Shown: positions 34,214 to 44,630, numbered from the stretch's first letter. The stretch is DNA of 64,000 nucleotides from Citrobacter sp. Cu233 (GCF_030332225.1 NZ_JAOWIF010000040.1:124001-188000), one strand, 5' to 3'. The notes: a model not told the origin generated them from the letters alone. A program made the numbers and translations.

Positions 34214-36640
34214 ATGTCTGAAGATGAGCAATATGGAGGTATTAGCCGCAGGACGTTAGTGAAATCCTCGGCTATAGGTTCACTGGCATTTGCTGCCGGA
34301 GGCCTGTCACTACCCTTTGGTATTCGTGCCGCTGCTGCTGCAGTACAGCAATCAGTGCAACCTGTTGAAGATAAAGCTGTCTGGAGTTCCTGTACGGTTA
34401 ACTGCGGCAGCCGTTGCCTTTTACGTCTGCATGTGAAAGATGATACGGTCTACTGGGTTGAATCTGACACGACCGGCGATGATACCTACGGTAATCACCA
34501 GGTTCGCGCCTGTTTGCGTGGTCGTTCGATTCGCCGTCGTATGAATCACCCTGACCGCCTCAAATACCCGATGAAACGCGTTGGTAAGCGCGGTGAAGGT
34601 AAATTTGAGCGTATCAGTTGGGATGAAGCGCTGGATACCGTTGCCGGAAATCTGAAGCGTATTTTGCATGATTACGGTAATGAAGCCGTTCACGTTCTTT
34701 ACGGTACCGGTGTGGATGGCGGTAATATCACGAACTCCAACGTCCCCTACCGTTTGATGAATTCCTGTGGTGGCTATTTAAGCCGTTACGGGAGTTACAG
34801 CACCGCACAAATCAGCGCCGCCATGGGATATATGTTCGGTGCTAACGACGGTAACAGCCCCGACGATATCGCCAACACAAAGCTGGTTGTGATGTTTGGT
34901 AATAATCCAGCCGAAACGCGTATGAGCGGCGGTGGCGTAACCTGGTATGTCGAGCAGGCACGTGAGCGGTCAAATGCCAGAATGATCGTTATCGATCCAC
35001 GCTACAACGACACCGCCGCAGGTCGTGAAGATGAATGGCTGCCTATTCGCCCAGGAACGGATGCTGCACTGGCCGCCGCAATCGCCTGGGTGCTGATCAC
35101 AGAAGATCTGATTGATAAACCTTTCCTTGATAAATACTGCGTCGGCTACGATGAAACCACTCTCCCTGCCAGCGCACCGCGTAATGCGCACTACAAGGCC
35201 TATATATTAGGTGACGGCCCGGACGGAATGGCCAAAACACCGCAATGGGCATCTCAGATTACCAGTATCCCTGCAGACAAAATCATCCAGTTAGCGCGTG
35301 AAATAGGTTCGGCAAAACCGGCTTACATCTGTCAGGGCTGGGGACCGCAACGCCATTCCAATGGTGAACAGACAGCCCGAGCAATCACTATGCTCTCTGT
35401 TTTGACAGGAAATGTGGGAATAAACGGCGGTAACTCCGGTATGCGTGAAGGGACGTGGGATCTGGGCGTTGAATGGTTCTCCATGTTAGAGAACCCGGTC
35501 AAAACACAGATATCGGTGTTCACCTGGACGGATGCTATCGATCATGGCGCAGAAATGACAGCCACCCGCGACGGTGTACGCGGCAAAGATAAACTGGATG
35601 TGCCTATCAAGTTTATCTGGTGCTATGCCAGCAATACGCTCATCAACCAGCATGGCAATATTGCTCATACTCATGACGTTTTACAGGATGACAGTAAATG
35701 CGAAATGATTGTCGGCATTGAGCATTTTATGACCGCATCAGCGAAGTACTGCGACATCCTGCTGCCGGACCTGATGCCTACTGAACAGGAAGACCTCATT
35801 TCACATGAGTCCGCCGGGAATATGGGCTATGTGATCCTCGGACAACCCGCTACCTCACCTAAATTTGAGCGAAAACCCATCTACTGGATGTTAAGTGAAG
35901 TCGCTAAACGCCTGGGCCCGGACGTCTATCAAAAATTCACGGAAGGCCGCACCCAACACGAGTGGGTGAAATATCTGCATGCTAAAACCAAAGAACGTAA
36001 CCCGGAAATGCCGGATTACGAAGAGATGAAAACGACCGGTATTTTCAAGAAAAAATGCCCGGAAGAACACTATGTCGCCTTCCGTTCATTCCGCGACGAT
36101 CCTGCTGCAAACCCGTTGAAAACTCCATCAGGGAAAATTGAGATTTACTCTGAAAGACTGGCCACCATTGCCGAAACATGGGAACTCAAAAAAGACGAGA
36201 TTGTGCATCCGCTACCGGCTTATGCGCCAGGTTTTGACGGCTGGGACGACCCCAAACGCAAAACGTATCCGCTACAGCTCACCGGATTCCACTATAAGGC
36301 GCGAACTCACTCAAGCTACGGCAACATTGATGTTTTACAACAGGCATGCCCGCAGGAAATCTGGATTAACCCCGTCGATGCGAGTTCACGTGGCATTCAT
36401 AACGGCGATACGGTACGGGTGTTTAACAGCAATGGTGAGATGCTGATCGCTGCGAAAGTCACACCGCGTATTTTGCCCGGCGTGACAGCCATCGGCCAAG
36501 GCGCATGGCTCAATGCTGATATGTTTGGTGACCAGATCGATCACGGTGGTTCTATTAACATTCTCACGTCACATCGTCCTTCTCCGTTAGCGAAGGGGAA
36601 TCCATCCCACAGTAATCTCGTTCAGGTTGAAAAGGCGTAA
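34214..36640 (+). CDS. ynfF: Molybdopterin selenate/DMSO-type reductase, single YnfE/YnfF catalytic subunit
   Basis: The 808-residue DMSO-reductase-family subunit has a Tat signal (SRRTLVKSSAIGSLAFAAGG, residues 11-30), an iron-sulfur motif C60-x3-C64-x3-C68 with C100, and a serine in YGSYSTAQI (residues 192-200) expected to ligate molybdenum. E. coli has two tandem paralogues; here there is one. Compared with remembered sequences, the leader (SRRTLVK...AAAAVQQ) is YnfE-like while the rest (VEDKAVWSSCTVNCGSRCLL onward) is YnfF-like. ATG 34214 has GGAG 6 bases upstream and is preferred over ATG 34202. It starts an operon with ynfG, ynfH and dmsD. Selenate reduction is the reported E. coli role of YnfE. 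Confidence 0.9.
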   Translation: MSEDEQYGGISRRTLVKSSAIGSLAFAAGGLSLPFGIRAAAAAVQQSVQPVEDKAVWSSCTVNCGSRCLLRLHVKDDTVYWVESDTTGDDTYGNHQVRACLRGRSIRRRMNHPDRLKYPMKRVGKRGEGKFERISWDEALDTVAGNLKRILHDYGNEAVHVLYGTGVDGGNITNSNVPYRLMNSCGGYLSRYGSYSTAQISAAMGYMFGANDGNSPDDIANTKLVVMFGNNPAETRMSGGGVTWYVEQARERSNARMIVIDPRYNDTAAGREDEWLPIRPGTDAALAAAIAWVLITEDLIDKPFLDKYCVGYDETTLPASAPRNAHYKAYILGDGPDGMAKTPQWASQITSIPADKIIQLAREIGSAKPAYICQGWGPQRHSNGEQTARAITMLSVLTGNVGINGGNSGMREGTWDLGVEWFSMLENPVKTQISVFTWTDAIDHGAEMTATRDGVRGKDKLDVPIKFIWCYASNTLINQHGNIAHTHDVLQDDSKCEMIVGIEHFMTASAKYCDILLPDLMPTEQEDLISHESAGNMGYVILGQPATSPKFERKPIYWMLSEVAKRLGPDVYQKFTEGRTQHEWVKYLHAKTKERNPEMPDYEEMKTTGIFKKKCPEEHYVAFRSFRDDPAANPLKTPSGKIEIYSERLATIAETWELKKDEIVHPLPAYAPGFDGWDDPKRKTYPLQLTGFHYKARTHSSYGNIDVLQQACPQEIWINPVDASSRGIHNGDTVRVFNSNGEMLIAAKVTPRILPGVTAIGQGAWLNADMFGDQIDHGGSINILTSHRPSPLAKGNPSHSNLVQVEKA

Positions 36641-36650
36641 GGTGTAACCC

Positions 36651-37268
36651 ATGACGACTCAATACGGATTTTTTATCGACTCCGCCCGTTGCACTGGTTG
36701 CAAAACTTGCGAACTGGCCTGCAAAGACTTCAAAAATTTAACGCCGGACGTCAGTTTCCGCCGTATTTACGAATACGCTGGCGGTGACTGGCAGGAAGAT
36801 AACGGTGTCTGGCACCAGAACGTTTTCGCCTACTACCTCTCCATTGCGTGTAACCACTGTGAAGACCCGGCCTGTACCAAGGTTTGTCCAAGCGGCGCGA
36901 TGCACAAACGTGAAGATGGTTTTGTGGTCGTGGATGAAGACGTGTGCATTGGCTGCCGCTATTGCCACATGGCCTGCCCGTATGGCGCACCGCAATACAA
37001 TGCGGCCAAAGGACACATGACCAAGTGCGATGGCTGTCATGAACGCGTTGCTGAGGGTAAGAAACCCATCTGCGTCGAATCCTGCCCGCTACGTGCACTG
37101 GACTTCGGCCCGATAGAGGAACTGCGTAAAAAACACGGCACCCTGGCTGCGGTTGCGCCGTTACCTGGCGCGCACTTTACCAAACCGAGCATCGTCATCA
37201 AACCAAATGCCAATAGCCGCCCGACCGGGGATACCACGGGTTATCTGGCTAATCCGAAGGAGGTCTAA
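36651..37268 (+). CDS. ynfG: Iron-sulfur electron-transfer subunit YnfG
   Basis: The 205-residue DmsB-type ferredoxin subunit has four cysteine clusters for [4Fe-4S] centres, beginning CTGCKTCELAC, then CNHCEDPACTKVCP, CIGCRYCHMACP and CDGCHERVAEG. It passes electrons from the membrane anchor to the catalytic subunit. It begins 10 bases after the previous stop. Confidence 0.95.
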   Translation: MTTQYGFFIDSARCTGCKTCELACKDFKNLTPDVSFRRIYEYAGGDWQEDNGVWHQNVFAYYLSIACNHCEDPACTKVCPSGAMHKREDGFVVVDEDVCIGCRYCHMACPYGAPQYNAAKGHMTKCDGCHERVAEGKKPICVESCPLRALDFGPIEELRKKHGTLAAVAPLPGAHFTKPSIVIKPNANSRPTGDTTGYLANPKEV

Positions 37269-37269
37269 A

Positions 37270-38124
37270 ATGGGAAGTGGATGGCATGAATGGCCGCTGG
37301 TACTGTTCACGGTTCTGGGCCAATGTGTGGCAGGCGCGCTAATCGTCAGTGGGCTGGGTTGGTTTACCGCCAAAGATGATGTTATAAGGCAGCGCATTGT
37401 TCGCAGTATGTTTTTTCTTTGGCTGGTAATGGGCATCGCATTCCTGGCCTCGGTTATGCATTTGGGGTCTCCGTTACGCGCATTTAACTCGCTGAACAGA
37501 ATCGGTGAGTCAGCGCTAAGTAATGAAATTGCCAGCGGTTCGCTGTTTTTTGCCGTCGGTGGTTTATGGTGGCTGGTCGCTTTTCTCGGTAAAATGCCTG
37601 CTGCATTAGGTAAAATATGGCTGCTGGTAAGCATACTGCTGGGCGTGGTGTTTGTCTGGGCGATGACCAACGTCTACCAGATAGATACCGTACCGACCTG
37701 GTATAATGGTTACACTACGGTGGCCTTTTTCATGACCATGCTTCTGAGCGGGCCACTCTTTGCCGCCCTGCTACTGCGTGCTGCTGGTGTTTCTTTTAAT
37801 GCCAACGTGTTCGCGGGGATCAGTGTGCTGGCGTTGCTGGTTAGTGCGGGTGTGATTGTCCTGCAGGGACTTTCCCTCGGCACCATCCACAGTTCGGTGC
37901 AATTCGCCAATGCACTGGTACCTGACTACGGCCGCTTACAGGTGTGGCGCATCATCTTACTGGCCGCGGGTCTGGGGTGCTGGATATGCCCGCTTATCCG
38001 CCGTAAAGATCCGCATGCTGCTGGGCTGGCGTTAGGTTTAATTTTAGTCCTGGCCGGTGAAATCATTGGTCGTGGTTTGTTTTATGGTTTGCATATGACA
38101 GTCGGAATGGCTGTTGCAGGTTAA
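37270..38124 (+). CDS. ynfH: Membrane anchor subunit YnfH (DmsC family)
   Basis: The 284-residue protein has eight predicted membrane helices and matches E. coli YnfH (starting MGSGWHEWPLVLFTVLGQC). It oxidises menaquinol and anchors the complex. The frame is open from 37153 inside ynfG, but ATG 37270, one base after the ynfG stop with AGGAGG upstream, is clearly the start. Confidence 0.94.
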   Translation: MGSGWHEWPLVLFTVLGQCVAGALIVSGLGWFTAKDDVIRQRIVRSMFFLWLVMGIAFLASVMHLGSPLRAFNSLNRIGESALSNEIASGSLFFAVGGLWWLVAFLGKMPAALGKIWLLVSILLGVVFVWAMTNVYQIDTVPTWYNGYTTVAFFMTMLLSGPLFAALLLRAAGVSFNANVFAGISVLALLVSAGVIVLQGLSLGTIHSSVQFANALVPDYGRLQVWRIILLAAGLGCWICPLIRRKDPHAAGLALGLILVLAGEIIGRGLFYGLHMTVGMAVAG

Positions 38125-38166
38125 CTCTCGGGTGCGGGGCAACCCGCACTGTTCAGGATTGTTTGC

Positions 38167-38781
38167 ATGACCCATTTTTCACAACGTGACAACTTTTCAA
38201 CCGCTGCGCGCGTTCTGGGCGCCTTGTTCTACTATGCGCCAGATAGCGCTGAAGCATCTGCGATGGTCAGTGCGTTAAAAGCTGATGGCTGGCAAGCACA
38301 GTGGCCGCTGCCGGAAGCTACGTTGTCGCCACTGGCTGCGCTGATGCAAACGGATAGCGATGAAACGCTCCCGCAAGCCTGGCAACGTTTATTTATCGGT
38401 CCCTACGCATTGCCATCCCCGCCCTGGGGTTCGGTCTGGCTGGATCGCGAAAACGTGTTATTTGGTGAATCCACTCTGGCGTTACGTCAATGGATGCGCG
38501 ACAACGGCATTCAGTTTGCACTGCAACAGAATGAGCCAGAAGATCACTTTGGTTCGTTGTTACTGCTGACAGCCTGGCTTGCCGAAAATGGCCGCCACAC
38601 CGAATGTGAGCAATTGCTGGCCTGGCATCTACTGCCGTGGTCGACTCGCTTCCTCGACGTTTTTATCGAGAAGGCAGACCATCCGTTCTACCAGGCGTTG
38701 GGTAAACTGGCACGCCTGACGCTGGCACAATGGCAGTCACAGTTATTAGTTCCGGTGGCAGATAAACCATTGTTCCGTTAA
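38167..38781 (+). CDS. dmsD: Tat proofreading chaperone DmsD
   Basis: The 204-residue member of the TorD/DmsD family includes the conserved leader-binding region (YGPYALPSPPWGSVWLDRENVLFG here IGPYALPSPPWGSVW) and EPEDHFGSLLLL. It binds the twin-arginine leader of DMSO-reductase-type subunits until cofactor insertion. It is the last gene of the ynf operon, 42 bases after ynfH. Confidence 0.94.
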   Translation: MTHFSQRDNFSTAARVLGALFYYAPDSAEASAMVSALKADGWQAQWPLPEATLSPLAALMQTDSDETLPQAWQRLFIGPYALPSPPWGSVWLDRENVLFGESTLALRQWMRDNGIQFALQQNEPEDHFGSLLLLTAWLAENGRHTECEQLLAWHLLPWSTRFLDVFIEKADHPFYQALGKLARLTLAQWQSQLLVPVADKPLFR

Positions 38782-38901
38782 TTTCGCCCATGGGCAGGAT
38801 ATTCCCTGCCCATTTACCGCTGGGTTTCGCATGCTGAGCTTTTGCTTCTGCTGCAAATTACCCGCAAAATAGGCCGTCTGAATTTTCCTGTCTGGCAACC
38901 C

Positions 38902-40191
38902 ATGCATCGTTTACATGCTTATCCTGACCTGCGAACCCTGTTTCGGCGTCTACTGTTCGCCGCACTGATTGGTATCCTTGCAGCCCTGGCCGTTGCCGGA
39001 TTTCGTCATGCGATGCAATTGCTTGAGTGGCTGTTCCTGAGTAACGATACGGGAAGCCTGGTCAACGCCGCGACAAATCTGCCGCCGTTCAGACGCATGC
39101 TGACACCTGCGCTCGGTGGCCTGGCGGCTGGGCTTTTGCTCTGGGGCTGGCAAAAATTTAATCGTTTACGCCCACAGGCCCCCACAGATTATATGGAAGC
39201 CCTGCAGACTGACGGACAGTTCGACGTCAGCGCAAGTCTGGTGAAATCACTGGCCTCTTTGATCGTCGTGGCAAGCGGCAGCGCCATTGGTCGTGAAGGC
39301 GCAATGATTTTATTGGCAGCACTGGCGGCCTCGTGCTTCGCGCAACGCTTCACACCGCGTTCGGAATGGAAATTATGGATTGCCTGTGGGGCTGCCGCAG
39401 GTATGGCTGGTGCGTATCACGCTCCGTTGGCGGGTAGCTTATTTATTGCCGAAGTGCTGTTTGGCACGTTGATCCTCGCCTCATTAGGACCGGTGGTTGT
39501 CTCCGCCGTCGTCGCATTGTTAACAACCAATGCGCTTAGCGACAGCAACGCGCTGCTGTATACCGTTCATCTGACACGGGAACTGCATGTGCTGGAATAC
39601 TTGATGATTATCAGCACTGGCCTGTTAGCTGGTCTCTGCGGACCTCTTTTTATGTGGCTTATGACCACCAGCCACAACGGTTTTTTGCGCTTAAAACTCG
39701 CACCACCAGGCCAGTTAGCCCTTGGCGGGCTGATTGTTGGCCTGTTGTCGCTACTTACTCCTGCGGTCTGGGGCAACGGCTACAGCGTGGTACAGTCGTA
39801 TTTACTCTCTCCACCCTTGCTCGCCGTCATCAGTGGAATTTTCATCTGCAAGTTACTGGCCGTACTCGCCAGTAGCGGGTCAGGTGCACCCGGCGGCGTG
39901 TTTACACCAACACTGTTCGTCGGTTTATCGATCGGTATGTTGCTGGGTCGGGTATGGGGATTCTGGCTTCCGGGTACGGATGAAATTGCGGTACTGTTGG
40001 GCTTAACAGGAATGGCTACACTGCTGGCGGCGACTACCCATGCCCCCATTATGTCGACATTGATGGTCTGTGAAATGACCGGGGAGTATCGACTGCTCCC
40101 CGGCCTGTTGATTGCTTGCGTCGTGGCGTCAGTGCTGTCGCGAACGTTACGCCATGACTCTATCTACAGACAACACGCTGCCGAGCATTGA
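38902..40191 (+). CDS. clcB: Voltage-gated-type chloride channel ClcB
   Basis: The CLC-family protein of 429 residues shows the selectivity motifs GSAIGREGA and GSGAPGGVF and about ten or more membrane segments, matching E. coli ClcB ([26 protein letters not shown]). E. coli ClcA and ClcB support extreme acid resistance as electrical shunts. ATG 38902 is an approximate start; the ribosome site is poor and upstream codons are open to 38842. Its 3' end overlaps that of bioD2 by 45 bases. Confidence 0.9.
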   Translation: MHRLHAYPDLRTLFRRLLFAALIGILAALAVAGFRHAMQLLEWLFLSNDTGSLVNAATNLPPFRRMLTPALGGLAAGLLLWGWQKFNRLRPQAPTDYMEALQTDGQFDVSASLVKSLASLIVVASGSAIGREGAMILLAALAASCFAQRFTPRSEWKLWIACGAAAGMAGAYHAPLAGSLFIAEVLFGTLILASLGPVVVSAVVALLTTNALSDSNALLYTVHLTRELHVLEYLMIISTGLLAGLCGPLFMWLMTTSHNGFLRLKLAPPGQLALGGLIVGLLSLLTPAVWGNGYSVVQSYLLSPPLLAVISGIFICKLLAVLASSGSGAPGGVFTPTLFVGLSIGMLLGRVWGFWLPGTDEIAVLLGLTGMATLLAATTHAPIMSTLMVCEMTGEYRLLPGLLIACVVASVLSRTLRHDSIYRQHAAEH

Positions 40192-40842
40192 CAGACGAAT
40201 ATACTGAGAAAGCTCGCGCTGCTCTGCACGTGGCAAATAAGGCAATTCACCTATCAACGGCGCCGGTAATTTTTTGCTTAGCACGTCGATGATTTCAGCA
40301 TAATGCGCCAATCCTGGGTTAATACGGTTTGCTACCCAGCCAATCAACGGCAGCCCGTCACTGGCAATCGCCTGTGCAGTAAGAATGGCATGGTTAATAC
40401 AGCCCTCCTGAATACCCACCACCATCAGAACCGGGAGTTGCTCCTGTACCACCCACTCCGATAGCGGACGCAGATCGTTCATCAGACTACGCCAGCCACC
40501 AGTGCCTTCAACAACAACGTGATCAACCTTCTCACTCAGGCTTGCAAGTCCATTGGATAACAGGGTGTAGTTAACCGGACCGCTATGTGCCACGCTACTT
40601 TCGTCTTCGCTCAGCGCGATAGGGTTAACCGCCTCGTACGGCAGTTCGATGGATGACACGCTTTGCAGTACCAGCGCATCTTTATTGCGCATACCTTCCG
40701 GTGTCTCTTTGCTGCCTTTGGCGACGGGTTTGTAACCCGCCACACTTTTACCCCCTGACGCTAACGCTTGTAGTAATGCGCGGGAAACCACGGTCTTCCC
40801 AACAGAAGTGTCTGTACCTGTAATAAAGAAACGCTTCAGCAT
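40147..40842 (-). CDS. bioD2: Dethiobiotin synthetase paralogue BioD2 (YnfK)
   Basis: The 231-residue BioD family protein has P-loop GTDTSVGKT (residues 8-16) and VVVEGTGGW. It matches E. coli YnfK in length and sequence. The main BioD is encoded in the bio operon; this copy is a second isozyme of unclear need. ATG 40842 has GGAG upstream and is preferred to 40854. Convergent overlap with clcB suggests shared or antisense 3' ends. Confidence 0.93.
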   Translation of the reverse strand: MLKRFFITGTDTSVGKTVVSRALLQALASGGKSVAGYKPVAKGSKETPEGMRNKDALVLQSVSSIELPYEAVNPIALSEDESSVAHSGPVNYTLLSNGLASLSEKVDHVVVEGTGGWRSLMNDLRPLSEWVVQEQLPVLMVVGIQEGCINHAILTAQAIASDGLPLIGWVANRINPGLAHYAEIIDVLSKKLPAPLIGELPYLPRAEQRELSQYIRLSMLGSVLSVDRVMA

Positions 40843-40966
40843 CACTAACTCCACCGTATGCTATGAAAATATAAGTCAGGAAAATAAAACAGTGGAGAAA
40901 GTCTAAGGTATGACGGCCAGAACCAGCTTGAGATAGCGCAATTTTTCGTACAACAGTTAAAAAATG

Positions 40967-42190
40967 TTAACCCTGTAATAGACGAATCAACAAAGAACCG
41001 TTATACATCGCGTCCTTAACGAGGGCAGCCCCCGCCATCGTTCCCTGATTAGAGAATTGCGTACTTTCGACAACAATGTGCTGGCTGTAGGCCGGAAGCG
41101 ACTGTTGACGAATGCTGTCAGCAATGGTCGGAAACAAAATGTCAGCGGCTTTACTGAGAGGAGATCCTATCAATATCTTTTGCGGGTTGAACAAATTCAC
41201 CATGATGGCCAGGATACGACCGACATGTGTTCCAACGCCGCTAATAATATCTTTCGCCAATAAATCGCCCTGCATGGCCGCTTGACACAGTGCGTCTACC
41301 GTTAACGGTTGTCCGTGCAGAGAGGAGCTCATTGACTGCTTCAATCGCACTTGCGCCAGTTCCAGCACGCTGTCGACGCTGGCGATCGTTTCCAGACACC
41401 CATGGTTACCGCAGTAGCACCGTTTGCCGTAAGGGTCCACCTGCGTATGACCTATTTCAACCAGGCTACTGCTGCCTGCATGCAGTAAATGACCATCAGT
41501 GATCACCCCTGCACCCACGTTGTGATCGATGACCACCTGAATAACATCACGCGCCCCGCGTGATGCACCGAACAGCGCTTCTGCCATGGTCCAGGCGCTG
41601 ATATCGTGCTGAATGTACACCGGCACGCCGGTATGCCGCTCCAGCGTTTCGCCCAGCGGCATCTCTTTGACGTCATCATAGAACGGCATACGATGTACGA
41701 TACCGTTCTCTGTATCAATAATGCCGGGTAAGGTAATCGCGATAGAGGTCAAGCGTTCGAGTTTTTGCTGGTGACGGATAAAAAACTGATCGACTTGTGC
41801 AACAACCCGTTCAAGTAACGGCGTCTCGCTGACCAGCGCCATTTCAAGACAATCCTCGACCACCAGTTTGCTGCTTAGATCGCGCAGCGCCAGGAAAATT
41901 TCGCCTCGACTAATACGAATAGACAGGTAATGCCAGGCTTCTGTTTCAACCACCAGTCCGACAGCCGGACGTCCACGGTTACCGGCTTCTTTTATTTCCA
42001 GCTCCTGCACCAAATGCGCTTCAAGCATTTCTCGGACAATTTTGGTAATACTGGCAGGCGCCAATTGTGCCAGGCGAGAGAGATCAATACGCGATACCGG
42101 TCCCAGCTGATCAATCAGACGATAAACCGCGCCCGCATTGGTCTGCTTAATTTGATCGATATGCCCAGGCTGACTATCAGCAACCACCAC
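40967..42190 (-). CDS. mlc: Global sugar repressor Mlc (DgsA)
   Basis: The 407-residue ROK-family repressor has an N-terminal helix-turn-helix (AGAVYRLIDQLGPVSRIDLSRLAQLAPASITKIVREML) and the zinc-binding GHTQVDPYGKRCYCGNHGC, nearly identical to E. coli Mlc. Mlc represses ptsG, ptsHI, manXYZ and malT and is sequestered at the membrane by dephosphorylated PtsG. It sits between bioD2 and ynfL as in E. coli, and an Mlc-type operator precedes it. Confidence 0.96.
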   Translation of the reverse strand: MVVADSQPGHIDQIKQTNAGAVYRLIDQLGPVSRIDLSRLAQLAPASITKIVREMLEAHLVQELEIKEAGNRGRPAVGLVVETEAWHYLSIRISRGEIFLALRDLSSKLVVEDCLEMALVSETPLLERVVAQVDQFFIRHQQKLERLTSIAITLPGIIDTENGIVHRMPFYDDVKEMPLGETLERHTGVPVYIQHDISAWTMAEALFGASRGARDVIQVVIDHNVGAGVITDGHLLHAGSSSLVEIGHTQVDPYGKRCYCGNHGCLETIASVDSVLELAQVRLKQSMSSSLHGQPLTVDALCQAAMQGDLLAKDIISGVGTHVGRILAIMVNLFNPQKILIGSPLSKAADILFPTIADSIRQQSLPAYSQHIVVESTQFSNQGTMAGAALVKDAMYNGSLLIRLLQG

Positions 42191-42199
42191 TTACTCCCT

Positions 42200-42221
42200 T
42201 TATTTTCGCGCTCCGAAATAA
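42200..42221. promoter_or_regulatory. Mlc/NagC-type operator upstream of mlc
   Basis: The 22-bp sequence runs TTATTTTCGCGCTCCGAAAT plus AA. Its arms TTATTTtCG and CGaAATAA are nearly symmetric around a CG-rich centre, as in Mlc sites (TTATTT...AAATAA). It lies 9 bases before the mlc start, consistent with autoregulation. Confidence 0.65.
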
Positions 42222-42315
42222 TCTGTGGACTATGGTGAAGCACTTCAATGGTTTCCGTCAACTTTTTACTTAGCCTTGTGATTTACTGCACATTTTCGAC
42301 CATTTTTAAACTAAA

Positions 42316-43215
42316 TTAACCGCGCTGCACCGCGGCTAAAAGCTGTTGGCGAAAACGTTGCGCTGCGTGGCTTTGTTCATGATGCTTCGGCCACACCAAC
42401 CACATTTCGGAGACCGCATCGTCTTCCGCAATGGGGATCCAACACATTTCATACAATTGCACCCGTTTAAAAGAGGCTGGCAAAATGGAAACCCCCAATC
42501 CTGCGGCCACCAGTCCAATGATGGTCATCGCCTCACCGACTTCCTGGGCGATGGTTGGCTTCAGATCATAACGGCGCATCAGGCCAAGAATATCGTCATA
42601 CAACCCCGTTCCAACATGCGGATCAAAAAAGACAAACGGCTCGTTTGCCAGCTCCGCCAGCGTAACCACTGGTTTTTGCGCCAGAGAATGTGCGCGTGGG
42701 ATCATCGCCATCAGCGGCTCATGCAAAATGACCTCCCGCGCCAGCGTGTCCGGAAGTTGCGTATTGCGCAGGAGCCCTAAATCCAGTGTTCCCTCGTTGA
42801 GCGGGGCAATTTGCTCGCGCGTATTCATTTCACGGGTTTGCATATGCACCGCAGGATAGCATTGGCGAAAAAGAGACAATGTATCGGACACAGCCTTAAT
42901 AAACGGGGCTGATGACGTAAAACCGATACGCAGTTCCCCCGACTCTCCCAGGTGTAATCGCTCGGCACGGGCGGCAGCCTCATTTACCAGCCCCAGGATC
43001 TGCCGACTGTCCGCCAGAAACTGTTTTCCGGCAGCGGTAAGCGCCACGCTGCGGTTAGTCCGCGCCAGTAGCCGTGCACCAACCTGCTGTTCGAGGATCT
43101 GGATCTGCTGACTCAGCGGCGGTTGCGAAATATTCAGTCGTGCCGCTGCGCGACCAAAATGCAACTCTTCCGCAACTGCCACAAAGTAACGTAGGTGACG
43201 CAGTTCAATATTCAT
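42316..43215 (-). CDS. ynfL: LysR-family regulator YnfL
   Basis: The 299-residue protein has the LysR helix-turn-helix (FVAVAEELHFGRAAARLNISQPPLSQQIQILEQQVGARLL) and an effector domain of the BenM/CatM group. It is divergent from ynfM with about 160 bases between, an arrangement typical of a regulator and its target. The gap has an AT-rich stretch (43220-43260) that could hold LysR sites. Confidence 0.9.
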   Translation of the reverse strand: MNIELRHLRYFVAVAEELHFGRAAARLNISQPPLSQQIQILEQQVGARLLARTNRSVALTAAGKQFLADSRQILGLVNEAAARAERLHLGESGELRIGFTSSAPFIKAVSDTLSLFRQCYPAVHMQTREMNTREQIAPLNEGTLDLGLLRNTQLPDTLAREVILHEPLMAMIPRAHSLAQKPVVTLAELANEPFVFFDPHVGTGLYDDILGLMRRYDLKPTIAQEVGEAMTIIGLVAAGLGVSILPASFKRVQLYEMCWIPIAEDDAVSEMWLVWPKHHEQSHAAQRFRQQLLAAVQRG

Positions 43216-43373
43216 ACTTTTAAAATATTATTTGAGATTATTAATATATTAGACAGAATATTGTGATTTTCATACTCTTAAAGCTGGTCCTGTAGACCCA
43301 ATGGATTTCACGTCGCAGTACGTGGCTTGAAAAACGCTGGGTATAGATGCAAATGATTGAGCAAGGATTTTAA

Positions 43374-44627
43374 GTGAGCCGTACAACTACTGTCGATACC
43401 GCCCCGGCGAGCGATGTTGATGAACAGATAGTCACTCCGCCGGATGGTTTTATTAAACGCGGTACATCCCCTTTTATGCGCGTCACGCTGGCGCTTTTTT
43501 CTGCCGGTCTGGCGACATTTGCCCTTCTCTATTGCGTACAGCCCATACTGCCCGTGCTGTCGCATGAGTTTGGCGTATCGCCTGCCAGCAGTAGTATTTC
43601 GCTTTCTGTCTCAACGGCCATGTTGGCGATCGGCTTACTGTTTACCGGCCCACTTTCCGATGCCATAGGCCGTAAACCGGTGATGGTCACCGCGTTGCTG
43701 CTGGCCTCCTGCTGTACGTTGCTTTCGACAATGATGACCAGCTGGCACGGTATTTTAATCATGCGTGCGCTGATAGGCCTTTCGCTCAGCGGCGTGGCGG
43801 CCGTGGGAATGACCTATTTGAGTGAGGAAATTCATCCGAGTTTTGTTGCCTTTTCAATGGGCTTATACATCAGCGGGAACTCGATTGGTGGTATGAGTGG
43901 TCGTTTGATTAGCGGCGTGTTTACCGACTTTTTCAACTGGCGAATCGCACTGGCGGCGATTGGCTGCTTTGCCCTTGCCTCCGCGCTAATGTTCTGGAAG
44001 ATCTTACCGGAATCACGGCACTTCAGACCGACATCGTTACGGCCTAAAACGCTGTTTATCAACTTCCGTTTGCACTGGCGTGACAGAGGACTTCCGCTGT
44101 TGTTCGCAGAAGGATTCTTGCTGATGGGTTCGTTTGTCACCCTGTTTAATTACATCGGCTACCGTCTGATGCTCTCTCCGTGGGAACTCAGCCAGGCGGT
44201 GGTCGGCCTGTTGTCCGTAGCGTATCTAACCGGGACCTGGAGCTCACCCAAAGCCGGTTCCATGACCACCCGTTATGGACGCGGCCCGGTGATGTTGTTC
44301 TCGACAGGCGTGATGTTGTTCGGGCTAATAATGACCCTGTTTACCTCGTTATGGCTGATTTTTGCCGGTATGTTGCTTTTTTCAGCCGGCTTTTTTGCGG
44401 CGCATTCCGTGGCAAGTAGTTGGATCGGGCCGCGAGCCAAACGCGCGAAAGGCCAGGCCTCTTCACTGTACCTGTTCAGCTATTACCTGGGCTCAAGCAT
44501 TGCCGGTACATTAGGGGGTGTTTTCTGGCATAGCTATGGCTGGAACGGCGTGGGCGGGTTTATCGCATTGATGCTGGTGCTGGCGCTATTGGTTGGTGCC
44601 CGTTTGCACCATCGTCTGCACGCATAA
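43374..44627 (+). CDS. ynfM: MFS transporter YnfM
   Basis: The 417-residue 12-helix MFS protein matches E. coli YnfM (FAPLLYCVQPILPVLS region here FALLYCVQPILPVLS; GPLSDAIGRKPVMV). It begins with GTG, with AAGGA 6 bases upstream; residues 2 onward (SRTTTVD) coincide with the E. coli start. E. coli YnfM is associated with arabinose and acridine efflux. Probably regulated by YnfL. Confidence 0.93.
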   Translation: MSRTTTVDTAPASDVDEQIVTPPDGFIKRGTSPFMRVTLALFSAGLATFALLYCVQPILPVLSHEFGVSPASSSISLSVSTAMLAIGLLFTGPLSDAIGRKPVMVTALLLASCCTLLSTMMTSWHGILIMRALIGLSLSGVAAVGMTYLSEEIHPSFVAFSMGLYISGNSIGGMSGRLISGVFTDFFNWRIALAAIGCFALASALMFWKILPESRHFRPTSLRPKTLFINFRLHWRDRGLPLLFAEGFLLMGSFVTLFNYIGYRLMLSPWELSQAVVGLLSVAYLTGTWSSPKAGSMTTRYGRGPVMLFSTGVMLFGLIMTLFTSLWLIFAGMLLFSAGFFAAHSVASSWIGPRAKRAKGQASSLYLFSYYLGSSIAGTLGGVFWHSYGWNGVGGFIALMLVLALLVGARLHHRLHA

Positions 44628-44630
44628 TCA

